Shown: in pieces, positions 1-6,502 of the stretch
Position numbering within the stretch: position 1 is the first letter of the stretch
Layout: each line of letters begins with the position of its first letter
Source: Opitutaceae bacterium
GTDB taxonomy: Bacteria; Verrucomicrobiota; Verrucomicrobiia; Opitutales; Opitutaceae
NCBI GenBank assembly: GCA_016763045.1
Contig: JAESUN010000266.1
Location: 1 to 7,737 of the forward strand
DNA: 7,737 nucleotides
Reading direction: 5' to 3'
Program-made: the position numbers and the translations under genes
The notes under the pieces: model-generated
Seen by the model: the letters and a program-made list of their open reading frames with translations, nothing else
What the model was told of the DNA's origin: nothing
Database searches by the model: none

Positions 1-81
1 GATATTTATATAAAAGAGCTGCCTCAAAAGCCTTCAGAATAAAAGTCTTTGGCCATAAGCGCACTAAATGTGTTCCGCCAC

Positions 82-109
82 TTGCAGAACACTATTTTTT
101 TCATACGAT
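82..109 (+). promoter_or_regulatory. Possible promoter of the rhodanese gene
   Basis: A TTGCAG box (82-87) and a TACGAT box (104-109) are separated by 16 bases and lie directly before the ATG at 119. The match to the sigma-70 consensus is only modest (3/6 and 4/6). A start about seven bases after the second box would leave almost no leader, which fits the absence of a Shine-Dalgarno sequence. Bases 1-81 hold nothing else I can identify apart from an A/T-rich stretch at 3-17. Confidence 0.22.
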
Positions 110-118
110 TTCACCTAT

Positions 119-526
119 ATGAAAAAAAGTTTACTACCATTCCTTCTCTTTCTCTCTCTGTTTTTGGCCGCCTCGTCTTTTGCCGGACAAAAAAGATTTG
201 CCGCCATTTCACAGGATGACCTGGCCAACGCCATTGCCGAACAATCGGTAACAGTGATCGATGTCAATGGTACCAACTCATACAAAAAAGGCCATATCCC
301 AGGGGCGATTGATTACCAAAGCAGTCAGAAAGACTTAGCTGGCTTATTGCCCGAGGATAAAGCGTCTCTCATCGTCGCATACTGTGCCAATGAAGCATGT
401 GGCGCCTATCAACGAGCCGCCAAAGCAGCGGTTGAACTAGGCTACACCAATGTTGCGCATTACCCAGGAGGCCTCCAGGGCTGGAAAAGATCCGGAGCAG
501 ACGTCGAGACAGTTAAAGATTCCTGA
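119..526 (+). CDS. Exported single-domain rhodanese-like protein
   Basis: Single rhodanese (sulfurtransferase) domain of 135 residues, probably periplasmic. The ATG at 119 is preferred over the one at 68 because it begins a clean Sec signal peptide: MKKS, a hydrophobic run at residues 5-20, and likely cleavage after SSFA (residue 22). Domain landmarks are VIDVNG (46-51, the usual IDVR with Asn for Arg), GHIPGA (58-63), the active-site loop starting YC at Cys89, and YPGGLQGW (115-122). The loop reads C-A-N-E-A-C, so a second cysteine (Cys94) sits where many rhodaneses have arginine. Rhodaneses carry a persulfide on the first cysteine and pass sulfur to a thiol or cyanide acceptor. The acceptor here is unknown, and the cysteine pair could also act in redox chemistry. 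The gene stands alone: terminators follow and the next gene is convergent. The family call is secure; the physiological role is not. Confidence 0.88.
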   Translation: MKKSLLPFLLFLSLFLAASSFAGQKRFAAISQDDLANAIAEQSVTVIDVNGTNSYKKGHIPGAIDYQSSQKDLAGLLPEDKASLIVAYCANEACGAYQRAAKAAVELGYTNVAHYPGGLQGWKRSGADVETVKDS

Positions 527-533
527 AAAGGAC

Positions 534-561
534 AGACTCTGGATTTGCATCAGAGTTTTTT
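534..561 (+). terminator. Intrinsic terminator, first of a tandem pair
   Basis: The arms ACTCTG(G)AT (536-544) and ATCAGAGT (549-556) form an eight-pair stem with one bulged G and a TTGC loop, followed at once by a T run (556-561). It begins about ten bases after the rhodanese stop codon. Confidence 0.65.
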
Positions 562-566
562 GGGGG

Positions 567-595
567 AAGCCCGGATATTTTATCCGGGCTTTTTT
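567..595 (+). terminator. Strong intrinsic terminator, second of the pair
   Basis: A perfect stem of at least ten pairs, AGCCCGGATA (568-577) with TATCCGGGCT (581-590), has a TTT loop and is followed by TTTTT (591-595). It closes the rhodanese transcript only a few bases before the end of convergent galE. On the opposite strand the stem exists but has no U tract after it, so it should stop plus-strand transcription mainly. Confidence 0.85.
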
Positions 596-598
596 CGT

Positions 599-1588
599 TT
601 ATTCGACGTAACCCGTAGGATGTGCTTCATGCCATCGCCACGCGGTTTCAACGATCGACTCTATCGTCGAATGCTCAACCTTCCAACCAAGCTCGTCCTG
701 AGCTTTGGATGAATCAGCATAAAGGGAAGGAGGATCACCGGCACGTCGCGAGCCTTCGACTAGAGGGACTTTCTTTCCGCTTACTTTCTCTACTGCTTGG
801 ATGATCTCCCGCACAGAAGTTGGGCTTCCTGTTCCCAAATTGTAAAAAAGACCCGTCCCCGGTTTTTCAAGTTTATCAAAAGCAGCAATATGCGCACGGC
901 TCAGATCATCGACATGGACATAATCCCTCAGACAGGTGCCATCGGGAGTGGGATAGTCACTGCCAAAAAGAGTTATTTCAGGGATTCGGCCTTGAGCTGC
1001 GTAAATGGCCAAAGGAATGAGATGAGACTCTGGATCATGATCTTCACCAATGCTACCATCCTCAGACTCGCCAGCGGCATTAAAATAGCGAAAACAAGCA
1101 AAGCTCAGACCATGAGCCCTTGAAATATTCTTCAGCGCATTCTCTATATCCAATTTTGTCTGCCCATACGGGTTGATCGGGCACTGTGGAGTTTTCTCGG
1201 AGATAGGTAATTTTTCAGGGGTGCCAAAAGTAGCGCAAGTAGAGGAGAAGACAAATTTCTTCACACCATGTTTCACCATTGTTCTGAGGAGGTGAAGCGT
1301 CGCAACCGTGTTGTTAAAATAGTATTTCAGGGGATCTGTGACGGATTCACCCACATAGGCAAACGCTGCAAAATGCATGACCAGCTCAACCTTTTCCGTT
1401 GTCAGGATTTCTCCCACGACTTTTTCATCACCCAAATCCCCCTTATAAAACGGAATTTCCGGCGAAAGGGCGGCTCGGTGGCCAAAAACAAGGTTGTCCA
1501 GCACGATGGGCCGATGTCCCGCGGCCCTCAGTTGTCTCACACAATGACTACCGATGTAACCAGCACCACCCACAACAAGAACATTCAT
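599..1588 (-). CDS. galE: UDP-glucose 4-epimerase
   Basis: Extended short-chain dehydrogenase that interconverts UDP-glucose and UDP-galactose with bound NAD, feeding galactose use and surface polysaccharide synthesis. At 329 residues it is close to the usual ~338. Visible motifs are the Rossmann glycine motif GGAGYIGS (7-14), VLDN (29-32), catalytic Ser116/Thr117 (SSTCATFG) with Y141-x3-K145 (YGQTK), FRYFNAAG (166-173), DGTCLRDYVHVDD (216-228) and the nucleotide-binding RRAGDPP (281-287). The ATG at 1588 puts the glycine motif at residue 7, as is normal. The position matching the substrate gatekeeper (Tyr299 in E. coli, Cys307 in human) appears to be Leu289, so use of UDP-GlcNAc/GalNAc cannot be excluded. 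The gene is divergent from the ketosynthase across 95 bases and convergent with the rhodanese. Epimerase identity is firm; exact substrate range is inferred. Confidence 0.94.
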   Translation of the reverse strand: MNVLVVGGAGYIGSHCVRQLRAAGHRPIVLDNLVFGHRAALSPEIPFYKGDLGDEKVVGEILTTEKVELVMHFAAFAYVGESVTDPLKYYFNNTVATLHLLRTMVKHGVKKFVFSSTCATFGTPEKLPISEKTPQCPINPYGQTKLDIENALKNISRAHGLSFACFRYFNAAGESEDGSIGEDHDPESHLIPLAIYAAQGRIPEITLFGSDYPTPDGTCLRDYVHVDDLSRAHIAAFDKLEKPGTGLFYNLGTGSPTSVREIIQAVEKVSGKKVPLVEGSRRAGDPPSLYADSSKAQDELGWKVEHSTIESIVETAWRWHEAHPTGYVE

Positions 1589-1648
1589 GGATTCTTTGTA
1601 TTGAGTTGACCTCAGGCATGGCTAGACAAAAAGGTATCAGTTTTGAAT

Positions 1649-1677
1649 TTGATGGGGAGCTTCCCGGAATATATATT
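1649..1677 (+). promoter_or_regulatory. Sigma-70-like promoter of the ketosynthase-ACP operon
   Basis: TTGATG (1649-1654), 17 bases, then TATATT (1672-1677) matches the consensus at 4/6 and 5/6 with ideal spacing. It lies in the galE-ketosynthase divergent spacer. A start seven bases after the -10 box falls on the A of the ATG at 1684, which predicts a leaderless message and agrees with the missing Shine-Dalgarno site. Confidence 0.45.
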
Positions 1678-1683
1678 TTTGCA

Positions 1684-2919
1684 ATGGCACTTAGTAGAAT
1701 AGTGATAACTGGCGTGGGCCTGACAGCCCCGAATGGTAATGATATCGGTGAATACCGGGCAAACCTCCTTGCGGGCAAAGCGGGCATTCAATTCATGGAT
1801 CTGCGCTACATGGGCACAGTCCCCGCAGGAATCTGCAATTACGACGCGCTCAGATACCAGAAAAAGAAGGAAGTCCGCATCGGAACCAGAGCGGGAAGTA
1901 TTTCCGTCTATTGTGCGAATGAAGCCGTAAAGCATTGCGGGATCGACTGGGAAACAATGGATAAGAGCCGGGTAGGCGTCTACGTAGGCACGACGGAGCA
2001 TGGAAATGTCGAAACAGAGAACGAAATTTTCAATATTTCCAAATTTGACTACGATACCAAGTTTTGGTCTCACCATCACAACCCCCGCACAGTCGCTAAT
2101 AACCCAGCGGGAGAGGTCTCGCTGAACATGAAAATCACCGGGCCCGCCTATACCATGGGGGCAGCCTGTGCTGCCGGAAACATCGGCGTCATCCAAGCGA
2201 CCCAGATGCTACGCTTGGGAGAAGTTGATTTGGCGCTTGCTGGGGGCGTTTCCGAAAGCATCCATACCTTTGGTATTTTTGCGGGATTCAAGAGCCAGGG
2301 TGCATTGGCGACTCATGAAGACCCGATGAAAGCCAGTCGCCCCTTTGACGTAGATCGTAATGGCATCGTCGTCAGTGAAGGTGGCTGCCTCTACGCACTG
2401 GAGAGACTCGAGGACGCCGTTGCCAGGGGCGCAAGGATCTACGGAGAAATCGCAGGCTACCATATTAACTCCGACGCAAGCGACTACGTGCTTCCGAATC
2501 CGACTCGCCAGACAGAATGCATGGGCAAAGCCCTCGAAAGAGCAGGAATGGCCGCCAGTGACATCCAAATCGTTAACACGCATGCCACCGCGACGCCTCA
2601 AGGCGATATTCAGGAATGTATCGCCATCGCCAAAGTTTTTGAAAATTGCCCCAATACCTACATCAATAATACAAAAAGCTTCATCGGGCACTCCATGGGA
2701 GCCGCCGGAGCCCTCGAATTAGCGGGTAATTTACCCTCTTTTGACGACGGAATGGTCCACGCAACGATCAACCTCGATAACCTCGACCCAGACTGTGCTC
2801 TGCCCAATTTGGTAGTTAATGAGCCTCTTGCCATAAAACAGGTTGACGCAGTTTTGAATAATTCCTTTGGTATGCTCGGAATTAACTCCGCGTTGATTGT
2901 AAAACGCTACGACGCTTAA
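1684..2919 (+). CDS. FabF-like beta-ketoacyl-ACP synthase (thiolase fold, Cys-His-His)
   Basis: Condensing enzyme that extends an acyl chain by decarboxylative Claisen condensation with malonyl-ACP. The 411 residues match KAS II length. The start at 1684 gives the family's usual N-terminus (MALSRIVITGVGLTAPNG); upstream ATGs such as 1618 would add an unconserved stretch. The triad is complete and spaced as in E. coli FabF: Cys162 in GAACAAGN, His300 in NTHATATPQGD, and Lys331/His336 in TKSFIGHSMGAAG. The active cysteine rules out a chain-length-factor partner, which lacks it. Motifs differ from housekeeping FabF: AACAAG for TACATG, THATATP for AHGT(S/A)TP, and the C-terminal gating loop is GMLGIN (396-401) rather than GFGGTN. 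These changes suggest a specialised acyl substrate. The gene is followed after 16 bases by its own ACP and then a terminator. KAS identity is firm; the product is unknown, so no symbol is given. Confidence 0.93.
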   Translation: MALSRIVITGVGLTAPNGNDIGEYRANLLAGKAGIQFMDLRYMGTVPAGICNYDALRYQKKKEVRIGTRAGSISVYCANEAVKHCGIDWETMDKSRVGVYVGTTEHGNVETENEIFNISKFDYDTKFWSHHHNPRTVANNPAGEVSLNMKITGPAYTMGAACAAGNIGVIQATQMLRLGEVDLALAGGVSESIHTFGIFAGFKSQGALATHEDPMKASRPFDVDRNGIVVSEGGCLYALERLEDAVARGARIYGEIAGYHINSDASDYVLPNPTRQTECMGKALERAGMAASDIQIVNTHATATPQGDIQECIAIAKVFENCPNTYINNTKSFIGHSMGAAGALELAGNLPSFDDGMVHATINLDNLDPDCALPNLVVNEPLAIKQVDAVLNNSFGMLGINSALIVKRYDA

Positions 2920-2935
2920 GAATAAAGATACTAGT

Positions 2936-3190
2936 ATGACCAAAGACGAATGTAAAAAATTGGTTCTCGACATCATTGCTGACATTGCTCCGGACGAAGA
3001 TCTGAGCAATGTGAAGTCTGATGTGAAACTACGGGACCAACTGGAGCTCGATTCGATGGATTTCCTCGATATTGTGATGGAACTCCGTAAACAACACAGC
3101 ATTGAAGTACCAGAAGATCAATATGAGCAACTGGCTTCTCTCGATAGCTGTGCTGAGTATCTGACTCCAAAATTTAACGCTCTTGTATAG
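2936..3190 (+). CDS. Acyl carrier protein
   Basis: An 84-residue acidic carrier protein that holds acyl intermediates as thioesters on a 4'-phosphopantetheine arm. The attachment site is Ser40 in LELDSMDFLD (36-45), at the start of helix II. The common motif is GADSLD, so this belongs to a DSMDFL-type variant class. Helix I (about residues 3-17), the acidic loop (PDED, 19-22), helix II (40-53) and the C-terminal helix (LDSCAEYL) are all recognisable. A holo-ACP synthase must act on it, but none is in the window. It sits 16 bases after the ketosynthase and shares its transcript, so it is most simply that enzyme's partner rather than the housekeeping AcpP. No Shine-Dalgarno site is evident before the ATG, so translational coupling is possible. 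Confidence 0.92.
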   Translation: MTKDECKKLVLDIIADIAPDEDLSNVKSDVKLRDQLELDSMDFLDIVMELRKQHSIEVPEDQYEQLASLDSCAEYLTPKFNALV

Positions 3191-3222
3191 CTCTTAGCAG
3201 GCTGTATCATAGACTCGACATT

Positions 3223-3251
3223 AATGGCCCGGTTTCCGGGTCATTTTTTTT
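3223..3251 (+). terminator. Intrinsic terminator after the ACP gene
   Basis: The arms ATGGCCCGG (3224-3232) and CCGGGTCAT (3236-3244) pair over nine positions with one G-U and a TTT loop, and lead into eight T residues (3244-3251). It closes the ketosynthase-ACP operon, so the next gene should have its own promoter or depend on read-through. Confidence 0.82.
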
Positions 3252-3293
3252 GGACAAACCCATGGATTCATCTGAGTGAAAGGGGATTCCTCT

Positions 3294-3322
3294 TTGCTTC
3301 TCCGATTTAGGTCTTTTAAGAT
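3294..3322 (+). promoter_or_regulatory. Candidate promoter of the first FAD oxidoreductase
   Basis: TTGCTT (3294-3299), 17 bases, then TAAGAT (3317-3322) gives a weak sigma-70 match (3/6 and 4/6) with ideal spacing. It lies in the 119-base gap between the ACP terminator and the ATG at 3371 and predicts a leader of about 42 bases. A promoter in this gap is expected from the terminator upstream, but its exact place is uncertain. Confidence 0.3.
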
Positions 3323-3370
3323 TCTCCCGGATACACTTACTGTTAAAGGCTATCCTTTCATCACATTCAT

Positions 3371-4795
3371 ATGAGCACTACAGAACATTACGACGTCGTT
3401 ATCATCGGGGCCGGCATGTCTGGACTGGCCGCTGGTATACGGCTCGCTCATTTCGGCAAAAACGTCTGTATCTTTGAGCGGCATAATGCGGCAGGAGGAT
3501 TGAACAGTTTTTACAGCTTTGCAGGGCGTAAGTATGATGTCGGGCTCCATGCCATGACCAATTACGTTCCAGCAGGGGTCAAAGGCACGCCATTGGGCAA
3601 ACTGCTACGCCAATTACGTATCAAGCACGACGAACTTGATCTCTGCAGCCAAAAGCAATCCCGCATCGCCATTCCCGGCACAGACCTTTCCTTCAGTAAT
3701 GACTTTGCTCTTCTGGAAAATCAGGTAGCGGAAAAGTTCCCCGGCGAAGTGGATGGATTTCGGCGATTGATCGAAAAGATCAAGACCTTCGACGATGTCG
3801 CCCTTGATATTAAGGAAGTCTCGGCCCGCAAAGTCATCGCTGAATATATTACTGAGCCATTACTCGTGGAGATGCTCCTTTGCCCCTTGATGTTTTATGG
3901 AAGCGCACGGGAGCAGGATATGGACTTCAGCCAGTTTGTGATCATGGCAAAAGCCATCTTCCTCGAAGGATTTGCCCGGCCTCACGAGGGTGTTCGTCGA
4001 GTCATTCGTATCCTACTGGAGAAATATCGCCAGGCAGGCGGAAAACGAAAGATGAAATGCGGCGTTCGCCAGATCATCAGAGAGGGGAACAGGGCAGGGC
4101 GATTACTCTTGGATAATGGCGATGAAATAACAGCGGATCATGTCATTTCTTCCATCGGAAGCGTCGAAACCGAAAAGCTCTATCAAGAGGAAGCCTCCAT
4201 AGAGGCAAAAAAGGAAATGACTGCCGGAGTCCTCAGTTTTGTCGAAACGATCACCGTCTTCGATCAGTTGCCGGAAGATTTTGGATGGGGCGATGAAACC
4301 ATTGTTTTCTTCAATGACAGTGAGACCTTCACCTATGCCTGTCCCCAAGAGCAGGTTGACCCGCGAAGTGGTGTCATCTGTTTTCCTAATAATTTTGAGT
4401 ATGGGGACCGCGACTTAGCCGAAGGCTTTCTCCGCGTCACCTGCCTGGCTAATTATGATCAGTGGGCGACTCTTCCCGAAAAAGCCTACACAGAAGCCAA
4501 AACAAAGTGGTTCGATCAAGTGGTCGACAGTGCTTGTCGCTTTCTGCCCAAGCCTCAGCAGGACCTGAATAGCCTCACCGTGGCGACAGATATGTTCACC
4601 CCACGCACCATTCATAAGTTCACCGGTCACCTCAATGGAGCCGTCTACGGTGCCCCGCATAAAATCAAAAACGGCAGGACATCTCTCGAAAACCTTTATC
4701 TCTGCGGAACGGATCAAGGTTTTCTCGGAATCGTTGGATCGATGCTTAGCGGCATCTCAATGGCCAACTTCCACATCCTCCAAGCCCGAAAGTAG
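3371..4795 (+). CDS. FAD-dependent oxidoreductase of the CrtISO/RetSat (phytoene desaturase-like) superfamily
   Basis: Flavoprotein of 474 residues in the superfamily of carotene desaturases, carotene isomerases and retinol saturases, which oxidise, reduce or isomerise double bonds in polyene or long acyl chains. The N-terminal FAD fold shows VVIIGAGMSGLAAG (9-22), the ribose-binding acid in IFER (34-37) and AAGGLNS (40-46). The next block reads YDVGLH (55-60); that LH is like CrtISO/RetSat proteins and unlike the D-x-GPT block of true CrtI desaturases. The C-terminal block has TPRTIHKFTGH (410-420) and the second FAD motif NLYLCGTDQGFLGIVGSM (441-458), so the protein is complete. I see no signal peptide, so it is probably cytosolic or membrane-associated. 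The ATG at 3371 is six codons before the start of the fold. It follows the ketosynthase-ACP operon on the same strand, hinting at an acyl-ACP or polyene substrate. The substrate and reaction direction are unknown. Confidence 0.88.
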   Translation: MSTTEHYDVVIIGAGMSGLAAGIRLAHFGKNVCIFERHNAAGGLNSFYSFAGRKYDVGLHAMTNYVPAGVKGTPLGKLLRQLRIKHDELDLCSQKQSRIAIPGTDLSFSNDFALLENQVAEKFPGEVDGFRRLIEKIKTFDDVALDIKEVSARKVIAEYITEPLLVEMLLCPLMFYGSAREQDMDFSQFVIMAKAIFLEGFARPHEGVRRVIRILLEKYRQAGGKRKMKCGVRQIIREGNRAGRLLLDNGDEITADHVISSIGSVETEKLYQEEASIEAKKEMTAGVLSFVETITVFDQLPEDFGWGDETIVFFNDSETFTYACPQEQVDPRSGVICFPNNFEYGDRDLAEGFLRVTCLANYDQWATLPEKAYTEAKTKWFDQVVDSACRFLPKPQQDLNSLTVATDMFTPRTIHKFTGHLNGAVYGAPHKIKNGRTSLENLYLCGTDQGFLGIVGSMLSGISMANFHILQARK

Positions 4796-4809
4796 AGGAG
4801 TGCTCCTTC

Positions 4810-4831
4810 GGGCGATTGCTAGAAATCGTCC
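4810..4831 (+). terminator. Hairpin between convergent oxidoreductase and htrA, possible terminator
   Basis: GGGCGATT (4810-4817) pairs with AATCGTCC (4824-4831), with one G-U, around a GCTAGA loop. It sits in the 38 bases between the two stop codons and is preceded by a small AGGA/TCCT inverted repeat (4796-4807). No real T tract follows on either strand, so intrinsic termination would be weak. Pairing is better in the plus-strand RNA. Confidence 0.35.
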
Positions 4832-4833
4832 TT

Positions 4834-6315
4834 CTAGGGCAGACGGAGGGCTAGAAACCCTGTCTGGCCCCGATGATAAATATAGAGCTTATTGGCCCCT
4901 GAAACAAGCTGGTCCCGAATATCCTGTAGTTGATTCACGGCCTGTCCGTTTACTTCCAGAATAACCATACCTTCGCGCAAGGATCCCTTCAATCCGGAAT
5001 TCTTCGTCACTTTTCGAATGACCATACCGGTAATCTTTTCCGGTAGCTGATACGCTTCCTTCACCTCATCGGTTATCGGAACGATGAAAACACCCTCAAT
5101 CATTTCACCTTCATCATCAGAAGAAGGGATGCTTTCGGTATCGAGTATTGTCATTTGGGTCGTTTGACGCTCCCCATTCCGGATGTATTCGATCTCGACG
5201 ACTGTTCCCGGTAGGAGCTGCCCGATCCATAGTCGGATCTCACTTGTCGTTTTAATGTGTTTCCCGTCCATCGCCACAATGATATCTCCATGGACGATAC
5301 CGGCTAAGTCAGCAGGCAATCCTAGCGCGACAGCTTCGACCAAGGCTCCATCCGTACTGCTCAAGCCAAAGGCTTCTGCCATATCAGCAGTTAGATTAGA
5401 GCAACTCAGGCCTACATTCCCTCTACGAACCTCTCCATGATCGACCAGGTGCCCCATGATGGTAAGCGCCAAATCACTGGGAATCGCAAAACCAATCCCT
5501 ATACTACCACCGGACTGCGAAATAATAGTGGAGTTGATCCCGATCAGACGACCTTCGGAGTCCACCAAAGCTCCTCCTGAATTTCCCTGATTAATGGAGG
5601 CATCTGTTTGAATAAAGCTTTCATATCCCTGTTCGCCGTAGATCCCGATAGAGCGCTTCATCGCAGAAACAATTCCTTGAGTCACCGTGAGGCCAATCCC
5701 CAGCGGATTACCAATCGCAAACACAATATCACCGACCTCTAGATTTTCACTGCTTGCGATACGAATGGAAGGGAGATCGGTTGCCTCGATTTTCAGAACG
5801 GCCACATCAGTGCGGGGATCTCTACCCACGATTTGAGCAGGCAACTCACGTCCATCGTTCAACTGGACCAGTATCTCGTCCGCGACCTTTCCATTCTGAT
5901 CTGCGATCACATGGTTATTCGTGAGGATATAGCCATCCGCGGTCATGGTAACCCCGGAACCAATTCCATGAGGCAAGAGACGTTCCTCGATATCTTCCGG
6001 TTTAATATCAGGGGAGGGGAATCCAAACATTCGGTGAAAAAATCGCTGTTGTGGATCCAGGCTTCCTGCACGGACAATCTTTACGATCTTAGCGGTATGC
6101 ACCGAGACAACAGCCGGGGTCGCCTGTTTAAGGATGGATGAGTAGCTGTTGAGGACCTTTGCATTTGTCCGATCGACAGAGCTTCGCTCTATCGGCAATG
6201 AGAATCCAGAGGCTTTGACTGTTTCTGTGTTTTCATCTGTAGAAGCCGCATAAAGAAACCCTACAGCCAAACTTCCGGCTGCGAGTAAAAAAGAGATTAA
6301 ACGTGAAACTTTCAT
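4834..6315 (-). CDS. HtrA/DegP-type periplasmic serine protease with two PDZ domains
   Basis: Envelope protease-chaperone of the HtrA family (S1C), which degrades or refolds damaged exported proteins. I use the ATG at 6315 (493 residues), which opens a signal peptide (MKVSRLIS plus a hydrophobic run to about residue 25). A GTG two codons earlier (6321) is the alternative. The catalytic triad is intact: His135 in TNNHVIA, Asp170 in RTDVAVLKI and Ser246 in NQGNSGGAL. The activation-loop region SIGIGFAIPS follows at about 271-280. PDZ1 spans about residues 297-385 (GNVGLS to RNGERQT) and PDZ2 about 405-493, ending FLALRLP. This protease-PDZ-PDZ order and length are those of DegP/DegQ rather than single-PDZ DegS; DegP and DegQ cannot be told apart here, so no symbol is given. 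It is convergent with one oxidoreductase and divergent from the other. An 18-codon frame with a strong ribosome site lies just upstream. Confidence 0.93.
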   Translation of the reverse strand: MKVSRLISFLLAAGSLAVGFLYAASTDENTETVKASGFSLPIERSSVDRTNAKVLNSYSSILKQATPAVVSVHTAKIVKIVRAGSLDPQQRFFHRMFGFPSPDIKPEDIEERLLPHGIGSGVTMTADGYILTNNHVIADQNGKVADEILVQLNDGRELPAQIVGRDPRTDVAVLKIEATDLPSIRIASSENLEVGDIVFAIGNPLGIGLTVTQGIVSAMKRSIGIYGEQGYESFIQTDASINQGNSGGALVDSEGRLIGINSTIISQSGGSIGIGFAIPSDLALTIMGHLVDHGEVRRGNVGLSCSNLTADMAEAFGLSSTDGALVEAVALGLPADLAGIVHGDIIVAMDGKHIKTTSEIRLWIGQLLPGTVVEIEYIRNGERQTTQMTILDTESIPSSDDEGEMIEGVFIVPITDEVKEAYQLPEKITGMVIRKVTKNSGLKGSLREGMVILEVNGQAVNQLQDIRDQLVSGANKLYIYHRGQTGFLALRLP

Positions 6316-6339
6316 AAGCACTTCAGTAGAAAAATCGAG

Positions 6340-6396
6340 CTAAGCAATGACTTCAAGGGTTAACTCAGACGTCACCCCGAGACAGTTTGAGAGCAT
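6340..6396 (-). CDS. Candidate 18-codon leader peptide upstream of htrA
   Basis: The minus strand reads AGGAGGA (6408-6402), then ACTTT, then ATG at 6396. The frame encodes MLSNCLGVTSELTLEVIA and stops with TAG at 6340, which is 24 bases before the htrA ATG. The Shine-Dalgarno match is near perfect with good spacing and is the only strong one I found in the window. The peptide has no run of one amino acid and no membrane segment, so an amino-acid attenuator is not suggested. It could be a translated leader that adjusts htrA expression, or a chance ATG behind a purine-rich stretch. No homology is recognised. Confidence 0.35.
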   Translation of the reverse strand: MLSNCLGVTSELTLEVIA

Positions 6397-6424
6397 AAAG
6401 TTCCTCCTGAGGATCAATCAACGT

Positions 6425-6433
6425 TTTATATCA
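6425..6433 (-). promoter_or_regulatory. Candidate extended -10 promoter for the leader frame and htrA
   Basis: The minus strand reads TG-A-TATAAA (6433-6425), an extended -10 element one base from TATAAT. I see no good -35 box, which extended -10 promoters can do without. The predicted start near 6418 would put the AGGAGGA site and the 18-codon frame inside the htrA message. A competing pair, TTGATT (6421-6416) and TATGCT (6397-6392) with 18 bases between, would instead start the RNA after that ATG. Confidence 0.33.
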
Positions 6434-6468
6434 GACAATCGCCTCTGTTTTTTTCGCTCTTTCTGGGT

Positions 6469-6474
6469 TGTAAT
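6469..6474 (+). promoter_or_regulatory. Weak candidate -10 box for the second oxidoreductase
   Basis: TGTAAT (6469-6474) matches the -10 consensus at 5/6 and would start RNA near 6481, giving a short leader to the ATG at 6503. The bases 17 upstream are T-rich (TGTTTT) and a poor -35. Some promoter is required here because the gene is divergent from htrA, but this assignment is tentative. Confidence 0.2.
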
Positions 6475-6502
6475 TTGAAACGCCTCACTTTACCTCACCC
6501 CA

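Noticed and set aside
68..118. Earlier ATG at 68 as the rhodanese start
   Set aside because: It adds 17 residues with two cysteines and no conserved pattern ahead of a textbook signal peptide that begins at 119.
1399..1683. N-terminal extension of the ketosynthase frame (ATGs at 1399 and 1618)
   Set aside because: The part before 1588 lies antisense to galE, and the part from 1618 to 1683 is unlike any ketosynthase N-terminus. The protein fold begins right after 1684, where a promoter also fits.
1612..2691. Long minus-strand open frames opposite the ketosynthase (1612-2196 and 2209-2691)
   Set aside because: They mirror the codons of a firmly identified gene, show no domain I recognise, and have no sign of their own start signals.
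1684..3190. Type II polyketide minimal synthase (KS-alpha, chain-length factor, ACP)
   Set aside because: Only one ketosynthase is present, with an intact cysteine, and no chain-length factor adjoins it. The ACP follows directly.
3371..4795. True phytoene desaturase (CrtI) annotation for the first oxidoreductase
   Set aside because: The D-x-GPT block of CrtI is replaced by DVGLH, and no crtB or crtE gene is nearby, so a specific carotenoid desaturase name is not supported.
6398..6404. GGAACTT on the minus strand upstream of htrA, resembling a sigma-E -35 box as used by E. coli degP
   Set aside because: No TCAAA or TCTGA -10 element lies 15-17 bases downstream (the sequence there is CTCGG), and the motif overlaps the Shine-Dalgarno-like stretch, so the match is probably accidental.
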